From Rhizobacter sp. (GTDB lineage Bacteria; Pseudomonadota; Gammaproteobacteria; Burkholderiales; Burkholderiaceae_C): 64,000 nt of DNA. Shown here in pieces: positions 36,094 to 45,409 of this stretch. Numbering within the stretch: the stretch's first letter is position 1; every line of letters starts with the position of its first letter. The stretch covers positions 1,240,001 to 1,304,000 of the forward strand of contig JAHBZQ010000001.1 in NCBI GenBank assembly GCA_019635355.1, written 5' to 3'. Made by a program: the position numbers and the translations under genes. Below the pieces are notes generated by a model, which worked only from the letters and a program-made list of their open reading frames with translations, was not told where the DNA came from and did not search any database.

Positions 36094-36599
36094 CAGAGGC
36101 CCGCCAGAAAATCGCTCTTGCCGAGCTCCACACCGTTGTGGCGCAGCAGGGCGTAGGCGGTGGTCACGTGGAAGTAGAAGTTGGGCGTGGCGTAGTGCTT
36201 GAGGTAGGCCTCGCCTTTCATCACGAGCACGCCGTCGCGGCGGGGCACGTTGATGTCCTTCTCTTCAGTACCCGCGATCTGCTCGGCCGGCACCGATTGA
36301 ACGAACGCGATCGTCTTGGCGATGCGTGCCTTCAGGTCGCCGAGGCTTGCCTCGTTGTCGTCGTGCTTGGGTGCCTCCACGCCACCCAGGCGGGCGATGC
36401 AGAACTTGGCCGTGTCGCAGGCGATCTGCACCTGGCGGGTGAAGGGCAGCATGTCGGGGGCGAGGCGCGACACGAGATAGACGGCCGGGTCGAACTTCTT
36501 CGCCTGCGCATGGGCCTCGGCCTTCTCGATGAACTTGCTCAGGTTGGTGAGCATGCGAACGAACATGGGCACGCTGGCCGAGTGCATGGTGATGGGCAT
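36093..36599 (-). CDS. DUF1993 family protein
   Basis: 168 residues from MPITMHSASVPMF. Helical protein of the DinB-like superfamily, with LVSRLAPDMLPFTRQVQIACDTAKFCIARLGG and a C-terminal NFYFHVTTAYALLRHNGVELGKSDF that define DUF1993. Function unknown. It is followed without a gap by the lysE-like gene (TGATG overlap), so it may be cotranscribed. The long open frame running upstream of this start is a shadow of the dehydrogenase gene on the other strand. Confidence 0.9.
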   Translation of the reverse strand: MPITMHSASVPMFVRMLTNLSKFIEKAEAHAQAKKFDPAVYLVSRLAPDMLPFTRQVQIACDTAKFCIARLGGVEAPKHDDNEASLGDLKARIAKTIAFVQSVPAEQIAGTEEKDINVPRRDGVLVMKGEAYLKHYATPNFYFHVTTAYALLRHNGVELGKSDFLAGL

Positions 36600-36701
36600 G
36601 GGGAATCTCCGTTGTCGTCTTGGTACTTTTGAGAGGCCGGATGCTACTGTGGACGGGGCACAATCGACGGGTCCTTCCGAGATGGCCTCACAGCGCACCT
36701 G

Positions 36702-37712
36702 ATGAACATCATCATCCTCGACGACTACCAAGACGCGGTGCGCAAGCTCAAGTGCGCCGCGCGCCTCGAACACCTCAACGCCAAGGTCTTCACCAACACC
36801 GTCAAGGGCATCGGCCAACTCTCGGTGCGCCTGCGCGACGCCGAAGTGCTGGTGCTGATCCGCGAGCGCACCCACTTCCCGCGCCAGCTGCTGGAAAAAC
36901 TCCCCAAGCTCAAGCTGATCGCCCAGACCGGGCGCGTCGGCCCGCACATCGACGTCGACACCTGCACGCGCCTGGGCATCGCGGTGGCCGAGGGCACGGG
37001 CTCGCCGGTGGCGCCGGCCGAGCTGACCTGGGCGCTGATCATGGCCGCCATGCGACGCCTGCCGCAGTACATCGGCAACCTGAAGCACGGCGCCTGGCAG
37101 CAGTCGGGGCTGAAGTCGGCCTCGATGCCGGCCAACTTCGGCATCGGCATGGTGCTCAAGGGCAAGACACTCGGCATCTGGGGCTACGGCCGCATCGGTG
37201 AACTGGTGGCCGGCTACGGCCACGCCTTCGGCATGAAGGTGATCGTGTGGGGAAGCGAGTCCTCCCGCGAGAAGGCCGTGGCGGCCGGCCACACCGCCGC
37301 CGAGTCGCGAGAAGCCTTCTTCGAGCAGGCCGACGTGCTGAGCCTGCACAAGCGCCTGTCCGACGAGACGCGCGGCATGGTCAAGCTCGACGACCTGACG
37401 CGCATGAAACCGACTGCGCTGCTCATCAACACCTCGCGCGCCGAGCTGATCGAAGAAGGTGCACTCGTCTCGGCCCTCAACCGCGGCCATCCCGGCATGG
37501 CGGCCGTCGACGTGTTCGAGAGCGAGCCCATCCTGCAAGGCCACCCGCTGCTGAGGTTGGAAAACGCCATCTGCACACCGCACATCGGCTACGTCGAGCA
37601 AGACAGCTACGAGATGTACTTCGGCGCCGCCTTCGACCACGTCGTCAACTTCGTGAACGGCAACCCGACGGGCATCGTGAACCCCGCGGCACTGAAGGTT
37701 CTTCGCGGATGA
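36702..37712 (+). CDS. D-2-hydroxyacid dehydrogenase family protein
   Basis: 336 residues. The NAD-binding Rossmann motif is GIWGYGRIGELVAGYG (about residues 158-173). Catalytic candidates are Arg in NTSRAELI, Glu in DVFESEP and His in CTPHIGYV. It would interconvert 2-keto and 2-hydroxy acids in the cytoplasm. The substrate (for example glyoxylate, phosphoglycerate-like or aromatic acids) cannot be given. It overlaps the following MFS gene by 4 bp (ATGA), suggesting import and conversion of the same compound. Confidence 0.9.
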   Translation: MNIIILDDYQDAVRKLKCAARLEHLNAKVFTNTVKGIGQLSVRLRDAEVLVLIRERTHFPRQLLEKLPKLKLIAQTGRVGPHIDVDTCTRLGIAVAEGTGSPVAPAELTWALIMAAMRRLPQYIGNLKHGAWQQSGLKSASMPANFGIGMVLKGKTLGIWGYGRIGELVAGYGHAFGMKVIVWGSESSREKAVAAGHTAAESREAFFEQADVLSLHKRLSDETRGMVKLDDLTRMKPTALLINTSRAELIEEGALVSALNRGHPGMAAVDVFESEPILQGHPLLRLENAICTPHIGYVEQDSYEMYFGAAFDHVVNFVNGNPTGIVNPAALKVLRG

Positions 37713-38926
37713 CGGCCACGGCGGCCCTCACGCCGCACCAGCAAGTCACCCGCGCCCGCTGGGCGCTGATGGCCGGCAACTTCGCCATCGGCTGCGGCGT
37801 GATGGTGGTGGCCGGCTCGCTCAACGACCTCATCCGCTCGCTCGGGGTGAGCGTGGCGCTCGGCGGGCAATTGATCTCGATCGCCGCGGTGATGATGTGC
37901 TTCGGCGCCCCGGTGCTCGCCGCCCTGCTCGGCCACTGGGACCGGCGCCGCCTGCTGGTGCTGGCGCTCGTGTGGTTTGCCATCGGCCACGGGCTCTCGG
38001 CCATCGCGCCCAACTACGCGCTGCTGCTGCCGCTGCGAGCGCTGTGCGTCGTGGCCGCGGCCGTCTACACGCCGCAGGCCGCCGCCGCCATCGGCTTCGT
38101 GGCGCCGCCCGAGGAGCGCGGCCGCTCCATCATCTTCATCTTCCTCGGTTGGTCGGTCGCCTCGGTGGTGGGCATGCCGGTGCACAGCTTCATCGGTGAA
38201 GCCTTCGGCTGGCGCTATGCGTTCGGGCTCGTCACCGTGCTCTCGGCGGGCGCGGCCTGGTGGGTGTGGGTGGTGATGCCCGACGGCATCAAGCCGCCGA
38301 CCATGCGGCTGGCCGAGTGGCGCGAGGTGTTCACGCACCCGGTGCTGATGGCGATCATCCTCGTCACGGCCCTCTCGGGTGCGGGGCAGTTCACGCTCTT
38401 CGCCTACATGGCGCCCTACTACCGCCAGGTGATCGGGGCCAACGCGGCCGAGACCAGCTTTCTCTTCTTCTGGACCGGCGCCTTCGGCCTGCTCGGCAAC
38501 CTGCTGCTCTCGCGCTACATCGACCGCGTGGGGGCGGCGCGCATCGTGGCGCTCGCGATGATCGGCACGGCCTTCAGCATGCTGATCTGGCCGCTCGCGA
38601 CCGGCGTGATCACGATGGCGCTCGTCATCCTGCCGTGGGGCCTGGGCGGCTTCGCCTCGAACTCGGCGCAGCAGGCGCGGCTCGGCTTGGCGGCGCCGCA
38701 CCTCGCCACTGCGCTGATGGCGCTCAACTCATCGGCCATCTACCTCGGCCAGGCGGTGGGTGCCGCGGGCGGCGGCATCGTGGTCGCTGCGCACGACGCG
38801 CTCGGCGAATCGGGCCACGACCTCTACAAGAACCTGCACTGGATCGCGCTCGCCTGGACGGTGGTCGCCATTTCGCTGAGCGTGTGGGCCCAGCGCCAGA
38901 CGATCAAGCTCGGCGGGAAGGTCTGA
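37709..38926 (+). CDS. MFS transporter
   Basis: 405 residues from the ATG that overlaps the upstream stop codon. Twelve predicted transmembrane helices. MFS motif A-like sequence LLGHWDRRRLLVLALV lies between TM2 and TM3, and a second-half equivalent is LLSRYIDRVGAARIVAL. It resembles the DHA1 drug/arabinose-efflux branch (AraJ-like). Translational coupling with the hydroxyacid dehydrogenase suggests a shared substrate. The stop lies 7 bp from the stop of the convergent aldo/keto reductase. Confidence 0.9.
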   Translation: MTATAALTPHQQVTRARWALMAGNFAIGCGVMVVAGSLNDLIRSLGVSVALGGQLISIAAVMMCFGAPVLAALLGHWDRRRLLVLALVWFAIGHGLSAIAPNYALLLPLRALCVVAAAVYTPQAAAAIGFVAPPEERGRSIIFIFLGWSVASVVGMPVHSFIGEAFGWRYAFGLVTVLSAGAAWWVWVVMPDGIKPPTMRLAEWREVFTHPVLMAIILVTALSGAGQFTLFAYMAPYYRQVIGANAAETSFLFFWTGAFGLLGNLLLSRYIDRVGAARIVALAMIGTAFSMLIWPLATGVITMALVILPWGLGGFASNSAQQARLGLAAPHLATALMALNSSAIYLGQAVGAAGGGIVVAAHDALGESGHDLYKNLHWIALAWTVVAISLSVWAQRQTIKLGGKV

Positions 38927-38933
38927 GCCGCGT

Positions 38934-39917
38934 TCACCAGCGCTGGTGCACGTAGGGCTTGGCGAAGCGCTCGTAGACCTGCTGCACCGCGGCCATCGTC
39001 TCGGGCGTGATCGGCGGCAGGTCGGCCGCCGCGGCGTTGTCTTCCACCTGCTTCGGCGAGCGCCCGCCGGGAATGCTGCAGGTCACGGCCGGGTGCATCT
39101 GGATCCACCGCAGCGCGAACTGCGCCAGCGTCTGGCCGGCGGGCACCAGAGGCTTCAGCGCTTCCACCGCCTGCAGGCCCAATTCGAAGTCGAGGCCGGA
39201 GAAGGTCTCGCCCTTGTCGAAGGCCGCACCCTCCCGGTTGAAGTTGCGGTGATCGTCTTGCGCAAACGTCGACTCGCGCGTGAGCTTGCCGGTGAGCAGC
39301 CCTGACGACAGCGGCAGCCGCGCGAGGATGCCCACGCCGCGGCGCTGCGCCTCGCCGAAGAAGAGATCGGCGGGCCGCTGGCGGAAGATGTTGTAGATGA
39401 TCTGGATGGACTGCACGCCGGGGTACTCGATCGCCTTCAGCGCCTCTTCCACCTTCTCGACGCTCACGCCGTAGTGGCGCAGCTTGCCGGCCTTCACCAG
39501 GCCGTCGAGCGCGTCGAACACCTCGGGCCGGTACAGCACCTCCACCGGCGGGCAGTGCAGCTGCAGCAGGTCGATGGCCTCGACTTCCAGGTTCTTCAGG
39601 CTTCGCTCGATGAAGGCGGTGAGATTGGCCTTGTTGTAGCCATCGGCGATGTGCGGCGACAGACGCCGGCCCGCCTTGCTCGCCACGTAGAACGGCTCCG
39701 AGCGCTCGCGGCGCAGGCACGCGATGAGACGCTCGCTGTGGCCGTCGCCGTACACGTCGGCGGTGTCGAAGAAATTGATGCCGAGGTCGAGCGCGCGGTG
39801 CAGCGCCTTCATCGACGCTTCGTCGTCCACCGCGCCCCAGGTGCCGCCGATGGCCCAGGCGCCGAAGCTCACGGTCGACACATTCCAGCCAGTGCGGCCG
39901 AGGGGGCGGTATTGCAT
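38934..39917 (-). CDS. Aldo/keto reductase
   Basis: 327 residues, TIM barrel, NADPH-dependent. The catalytic tetrad is visible as Asp/Tyr in FDTADVYGDGHSERL, Lys in YVASKAGRR and His in LLQLHCPP. The C-terminal cofactor-binding segment is TCSIPGGRSPKQVEDNAAA. The N-terminus MQYRPLGRTGWNVSTVSFGAW is typical of the YajO/AKR12 group. Substrate unknown. It is divergent from the LacI-type regulator (166 bp between starts). Confidence 0.94.
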   Translation of the reverse strand: MQYRPLGRTGWNVSTVSFGAWAIGGTWGAVDDEASMKALHRALDLGINFFDTADVYGDGHSERLIACLRRERSEPFYVASKAGRRLSPHIADGYNKANLTAFIERSLKNLEVEAIDLLQLHCPPVEVLYRPEVFDALDGLVKAGKLRHYGVSVEKVEEALKAIEYPGVQSIQIIYNIFRQRPADLFFGEAQRRGVGILARLPLSSGLLTGKLTRESTFAQDDHRNFNREGAAFDKGETFSGLDFELGLQAVEALKPLVPAGQTLAQFALRWIQMHPAVTCSIPGGRSPKQVEDNAAAADLPPITPETMAAVQQVYERFAKPYVHQRW

Positions 39918-40083
39918 CTGAGTCTCCTGCGTTCGTGCTGTCTGATGAGGCGCGCAGGATAGGCAGACGCATCGCCCACGTCCAATCTCGATTGCAATGG
40001 GCGCGATGCCGTAACCGGCATGTATCGCGAATCATCCTGCTCGGCCAGCGAGGCTATAGTGCCCGCGACTTTCCGAGACCCCG

Positions 40084-41151
40084 ATGGCTTCCGACGAGAC
40101 CCCCTCCGCACCCACCGGAGCCCGCAGCGGCCGGGTGCGCCTGACGCTCGCCGACGTGGCCGCCACCCTCGGCATCAGCCGCACCACGGTCTCCAACGCC
40201 TTCAACCGGCCGGAGCAGCTCTCGAAGGAGTTGCGCGAGACCATCCTCAGCACCGCACGCGAACTCGGCTACTTCGGCCCCGACCCGAAGGCCCGCGCGC
40301 TGCGCCGCAAGGAGTTGCGCGAGGTGGCGCTCGTGTTCCACCACGACCTGCCCTACGCCTTCAACGACCCGCTCACGCTCGACTTCATGCGCGGCGTGGC
40401 GCGGCAGCTGCAGCAACGCGGGCTCACGCTGCAGCTCATCCCGATGTTCTCGCGGCAGATCGAGCCCACGCTCGACGTGGCCTTCAAGACCACCGCCGAT
40501 GCGCTCATCTTCCATGCCGAGGTGGCGCCGGAGTTCGCCTCGATGGTGCGTGCTGCGCCACTGCCGCTGGTGGTGGTCGACACCATGGTGCCCGGCGCGC
40601 CCTCGGTGTGCCTCGACGACCGGCGCGGCGCCGAGCTTGCGATGGCGCATGCGCTCAAGGCCCAGCCCGACGTGGTGCTGGTGCTCTGTTTCTTCGTGGC
40701 CGAAGAGCCGATGAAGCGCGCCCAGGCTGCGCGTGCGCCGCGCAGCCCGTTCAACACCTGCGAGCGTGTGGCCGGCTACGCGCAGGCGGCACGGCGCGCG
40801 GGCTTCGACGCCTCGCGCATCGTCTGGCACATCGTCGACGACGGCGACCCCGAAGCCGCCGCGCTGCGCGCGGTGGAGCAGGAGCGTGCGCGCCTCAGCA
40901 AGCACCAGCGCATCGCGGTCGTCGCGATGAGCGACCGCATCGCACTCGCCGCGATGGGCGCCATGCGCACCTGGCCGAAGGTGGAGCTGGTCTCGGTGGT
41001 CGGCTTCGACGACATCCCCGCGGCCGCCGCGGCCGGCCTCACCACCGTGCGGCAAGACGGCGTCGAAAAAGGCGAAAGCGCCGTGCGTGTGGTGCTCGAC
41101 GACGAACCGTCGGTCGTGCTGCCCTTGACGCTGGTGCCGCGCGACACCTGA
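40084..41151 (+). CDS. LacI-family transcriptional regulator (probable maltodextrin operon repressor)
   Basis: 355 residues. The N-terminal helix-turn-helix is LTLADVAATLGISRTTVSNAFNRPEQLS (first part residues about 20-39). A hinge helix follows, then a periplasmic-binding-protein-like effector domain (about 80-340, with AFKTTADALIFHAE and VSVVGFDDIPAAAAAGLTTV). An extra 16-residue N-terminal extension precedes the HTH. It is immediately upstream of the alpha-glucosidase/mal operon on the same strand, so maltodextrin or glucosides as effector is inferred from position. Confidence 0.93.
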   Translation: MASDETPSAPTGARSGRVRLTLADVAATLGISRTTVSNAFNRPEQLSKELRETILSTARELGYFGPDPKARALRRKELREVALVFHHDLPYAFNDPLTLDFMRGVARQLQQRGLTLQLIPMFSRQIEPTLDVAFKTTADALIFHAEVAPEFASMVRAAPLPLVVVDTMVPGAPSVCLDDRRGAELAMAHALKAQPDVVLVLCFFVAEEPMKRAQAARAPRSPFNTCERVAGYAQAARRAGFDASRIVWHIVDDGDPEAAALRAVEQERARLSKHQRIAVVAMSDRIALAAMGAMRTWPKVELVSVVGFDDIPAAAAAGLTTVRQDGVEKGESAVRVVLDDEPSVVLPLTLVPRDT

Positions 41152-41157
41152 AAACCC

Positions 41158-41282
41158 GTACCTCAGGTACATCCCGAGACCTAGGGTTAGCCCGCTCTTT
41201 CTCGATTCAGAAGCTTCACTAAAGTCGCGCTCAGCCTGAAGTCGAGGCATTCGCTGGGTGTAACTGCGTTACATCTGAATCG
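41158..41282. promoter_or_regulatory. Regulatory region with several dyads upstream of the maltodextrin operon
   Basis: Within 125 bp there are: GTACCTCAGGTAC (41158-41170, palindromic around one base), GAAGCTTC (41210-41217), TGTAACTGCGTTACA (41259-41273, perfect 6-bp arms around TGC), and a 9-bp inverted repeat CGATTCAGA (41203-41211) / TCTGAATCG (41274-41282). TGTAAC-N3-GTTACA is the best candidate for the LacI-type regulator's operator; it lies 43 bp before the alpha-glucosidase ATG. Confidence 0.45.
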
Positions 41283-41316
41283 TTCAAGAGCACAAGAAAT
41301 CGTCCCCGCACAACCC

Positions 41317-42990
41317 ATGAAGAGCGAGCCCCAGACCGCGCTGGCCCCGGCGTCCCACGACCGTGATTGGTGGCGCGGCGCCGTCATCTACCAGCTCTAC
41401 CCGCGCAGCTTTGCCGATGCGAACGGCGACGGTGTCGGCGACTTCGCCGGCATGGTCGAGCGCCTTCCCTACGTGGCGAGCCTGGGCGTCGACGCCATCT
41501 GGGTGTCGCCTTTCTTCCGCTCGCCGATGAAGGACTTCGGCTACGACGTCAGCGACTACCGCGACGTCGACCCGCTCTTCGGCACGCTGCAGGATTTCGA
41601 CAGCCTCGTCGCGAGGGCTCACGCGCTCGGACTGAAAGTGATCGTCGACCAGGTGCTCTCGCACAGCTCCGACCAGCACCCCTGGTTCATGCAGAGCCGC
41701 GCGAGCCGCGACAACGCCCGCGCCGACTGGTACGTGTGGGCCGACCCCAAGGCCGACGGCACCCCGCCCAACAACTGGCTCAGCATCTTCGGCGGCTCGG
41801 CCTGGCAGTGGGACACGCGCCGCCGCCAGTACTACCTGCACAACTTCCTCGCGAGCCAGCCCGACCTCAACTTCCACAACCCCGAGGTGCAGGCGCAACT
41901 GCTCGACGACCTGCGCTTCTGGCTCGACCGTGGCGTGGACGGCTTCCGCTTCGACGCCTGCATCTTCCACTTCCACGACCTCAAGCTGCGCGACAACCCG
42001 CCGGCGCAGAAGGCCGACACGCTCTCGGTGCCCGCCTCCAACCCCTACAGCTTCCAGCGCCACCTCTACGACAAGACGCAGCCCGAGAACATCGGCTTCC
42101 TGCAGAAGATCCGCACCCTGCTCGACGAGTACGGCGCCGCGAGCGTGGGCGAGATCGGCGACGACGACTCGATCAAGACCATGGCTGCCTACACCAGCGG
42201 CGGCGACAAGCTGCACATGGCCTACAGCTTCAACCTGCTGGCCACCGAGAGCAGCGCGGGCTACATCCGCCGCCAGGTGGAAGAGCTCGAAGCGCAGATC
42301 GCCGACGGCTGGACGAGCTGGTCCATCGGCAACCACGACGTGCCGCGTTTCCTGAGCCGCTGGGGCGGCGTTGGCGCGACGGCCGACTACACCAAGGTGG
42401 CGCTCGCCATGCTCGCCTCGCTGCGCGGCAGCGTCTGCTGGTGGCAGGGCGACGAGCTCGCGCTGACCGAAGCCGACATCCCCTACGAGAAGATCCAGGA
42501 CCCTTACGGCATCACCTTCTGGCCCGAATTCAAGGGCCGCGACGGCTGCCGCACGCCGATGCCGTGGTCTCGCGAGCTGGTGCATGCCGGCTTCAGCGGT
42601 GGGCGCGAGGTCGAGCCCTGGCTGCCCGTGCCGGCCGAGCACGCAGCGCGCGCGGTCGATGCGAGCGAAACCGACCCGGCCTCGCCGCTGCACTTCATGC
42701 GAAGGCTCCTGGCCTGGCGCAAGACGCAGACGCGGTTGCTGCGCGGCGGCATCCGCTTCGTCGACGTGCCTGAGCCGGTGCTGGCCTTCTATCGTTCGCC
42801 CGACGACGGCGGCCCGGAGCTGTTGTGCATGTTCAACCTCGGGCGCACGGCCATCGAGATCGCGGCACCGGCCAAGGGGCTGCGGCAGATCCTGACGCGC
42901 GTCGACGAGCATCTGGAAGCCACCCTCCACGGCGAGCGCATCACCCTGCCGGCGCATGGTTTCTTCTACGGGCAGCACAGCAGCGTCTAA
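41317..42990 (+). CDS. GH13 alpha-glucosidase, cytoplasmic
   Basis: 557 residues, no signal peptide. GH13 blocks: DADGVGDFAG-like Ca/turn segment DANGDGVGDFAGM (34-46), VIVDQVLSHSSDQHPWF, nucleophile Asp213 (GFRFDACIF), acid/base Glu279 (SVGEIGDDD) and transition-state Asp341 (GNHDVPR). The IYQLYPRSFADANGDGVGDF start is typical of oligo-1,6/alpha-1,4-glucosidases. It would release glucose from maltose or maltodextrins delivered by the downstream MalEFGK. First structural gene of the operon, 9 bp before malK. No strong ribosome-binding site is seen before the ATG. Confidence 0.94.
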   Translation: MKSEPQTALAPASHDRDWWRGAVIYQLYPRSFADANGDGVGDFAGMVERLPYVASLGVDAIWVSPFFRSPMKDFGYDVSDYRDVDPLFGTLQDFDSLVARAHALGLKVIVDQVLSHSSDQHPWFMQSRASRDNARADWYVWADPKADGTPPNNWLSIFGGSAWQWDTRRRQYYLHNFLASQPDLNFHNPEVQAQLLDDLRFWLDRGVDGFRFDACIFHFHDLKLRDNPPAQKADTLSVPASNPYSFQRHLYDKTQPENIGFLQKIRTLLDEYGAASVGEIGDDDSIKTMAAYTSGGDKLHMAYSFNLLATESSAGYIRRQVEELEAQIADGWTSWSIGNHDVPRFLSRWGGVGATADYTKVALAMLASLRGSVCWWQGDELALTEADIPYEKIQDPYGITFWPEFKGRDGCRTPMPWSRELVHAGFSGGREVEPWLPVPAEHAARAVDASETDPASPLHFMRRLLAWRKTQTRLLRGGIRFVDVPEPVLAFYRSPDDGGPELLCMFNLGRTAIEIAAPAKGLRQILTRVDEHLEATLHGERITLPAHGFFYGQHSSV

Positions 42991-42999
42991 GGTCCCGTC

Positions 43000-44085
43000 A
43001 TGGCCACCCTCAAGCTCAGCGGTTTGCGCAAGTCCTACGGCGAGGTCGAGATGCTGCACGGCATCGACCTCGACGTGAACGACGGCGAATTCCTCGTCTT
43101 CGTCGGCCCGTCGGGCTGCGGCAAATCGACGCTCCTGCGCTGCATCGCCGGCCTGGAGGAGATCACCGCCGGCGAGCTGTACATCGGCGAACGCCTGGTC
43201 AACGAGGTGCCGCCCGCAGAGCGCGGCATCGCGATGGTGTTCCAGAGCTACGCGCTCTACCCGCACATGAGCGTGGCCGAGAACATGGCCTTCGGCCTGC
43301 GCCTGGCCGGCTACAGCAAGCAGGAAATGAAAGACGCCGTGCATCGCGCCGCGCAGACGCTGCAGATCGAGCACCTGCTCGACCGCAAGCCCAAGGCGCT
43401 CTCCGGCGGCCAACGCCAGCGTGTGGCCATCGGCCGCGCCATCGTGCGCAAGCCCGGGGTATTCCTCTTCGACGAGCCTCTCTCCAACCTCGACGCCGCC
43501 CTGCGCGTGCAGATGCGCGTGGAGCTCTCGCGCCTGCACCGCGAGCTGCGCACCACCATGGTCTACGTGACGCACGACCAGGTGGAGGCGATGACGCTCG
43601 CCGACCGCATCGTGGTCGTCAACGCCGGGCGCATCGAACAGGTCGGCGCGCCGCTCGATCTCTACCACCGCCCGGTCAACAAGTTCGTCGCCGGCTTCAT
43701 CGGCTCGCCCAAGATGAACTTCCTCGACGTGACGCTGGGAGACGCGGACCACGTGGTGCTGAAGGACGGCAGCGTCGTGCCCGTGTCGCCGAGCAGCGAC
43801 GCCGCACGCACCGCCGCCGTCGGCAAGCCCGTGACGCTCGGCATCCGCCCCGAGCACATCGTCGCCAACAGCACCGCTGCCGATGGCGCGGTGAAAGCCA
43901 CCGTGCAGCTCGCCGAGCACCTGGGCGACACCACCTACCTGCACCTGCTGGTGCCCGGCGCGCCCGAGCCCCTCACCGTGCGCACCGCGCCCGACAACCC
44001 GCTCAACACCGGCGACACCGCGTGGCTGCACCTGCCACGCGAGCGCTGCTTCATCTTCGACGAGCAGGGACGCACCCTGCCATGA
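43000..44085 (+). CDS. malK: Maltodextrin ABC transporter ATP-binding protein (MalK/UgpC type)
   Basis: 361 residues. Walker A GPSGCGKST (about residues 36-44), Q-loop VFQSYALYPHM, signature LSGGQRQRV, Walker B FLFDEPLSNLDA and H-loop VTHDQVEAM. The C-terminal about 120 residues form the MOP-like regulatory domain (LGIRPEHI). It energises CUT1 sugar import from the cytoplasmic side. The family can serve several CUT1 transporters in one cell, so it might also serve the orphan family-1 binding protein of the xylose operon. Confidence 0.94.
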   Translation: MATLKLSGLRKSYGEVEMLHGIDLDVNDGEFLVFVGPSGCGKSTLLRCIAGLEEITAGELYIGERLVNEVPPAERGIAMVFQSYALYPHMSVAENMAFGLRLAGYSKQEMKDAVHRAAQTLQIEHLLDRKPKALSGGQRQRVAIGRAIVRKPGVFLFDEPLSNLDAALRVQMRVELSRLHRELRTTMVYVTHDQVEAMTLADRIVVVNAGRIEQVGAPLDLYHRPVNKFVAGFIGSPKMNFLDVTLGDADHVVLKDGSVVPVSPSSDAARTAAVGKPVTLGIRPEHIVANSTAADGAVKATVQLAEHLGDTTYLHLLVPGAPEPLTVRTAPDNPLNTGDTAWLHLPRERCFIFDEQGRTLP

Positions 44086-44100
44086 CCTCTGACCCCCGCT

Positions 44101-44160
44101 CCGTTCGCACTGAGCCTGTCGAAGTGCAGCGCATGGCTTCGACAGGCTCAGCCCGAACGG
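44101..44160. repeat. Intergenic inverted repeat, copy 1 (malK-malE)
   Basis: Arms 44101-44124 (starts CCGTTCGCACTGAGCCTG) and 44137-44160 (ends GGCTCAGCCCGAACGG) are 24-bp inverted repeats with two mismatches around a 12-nt spacer. It starts 15 bp after the malK stop. Similar copies occur at 52007-52066 and 58276-58342. In RNA it would form a long hairpin that could terminate or stabilise part of the operon message. Confidence 0.88.
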
Positions 44161-44197
44161 ATTGAATCCCGCAGATCACAACCAGGAGACACACAGC

Positions 44198-45391
<1,194 letters not shown>

Positions 45392-45409
45392 GCCGTCACG
45401 TAGCGGGCC

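Noticed and set aside
36602..37640. Minus-strand frame of over 300 codons upstream of the DUF1993 gene
   Set aside because: It is antisense to the 2-hydroxyacid dehydrogenase, shows no family motifs, and DUF1993 has its own start at 36599.
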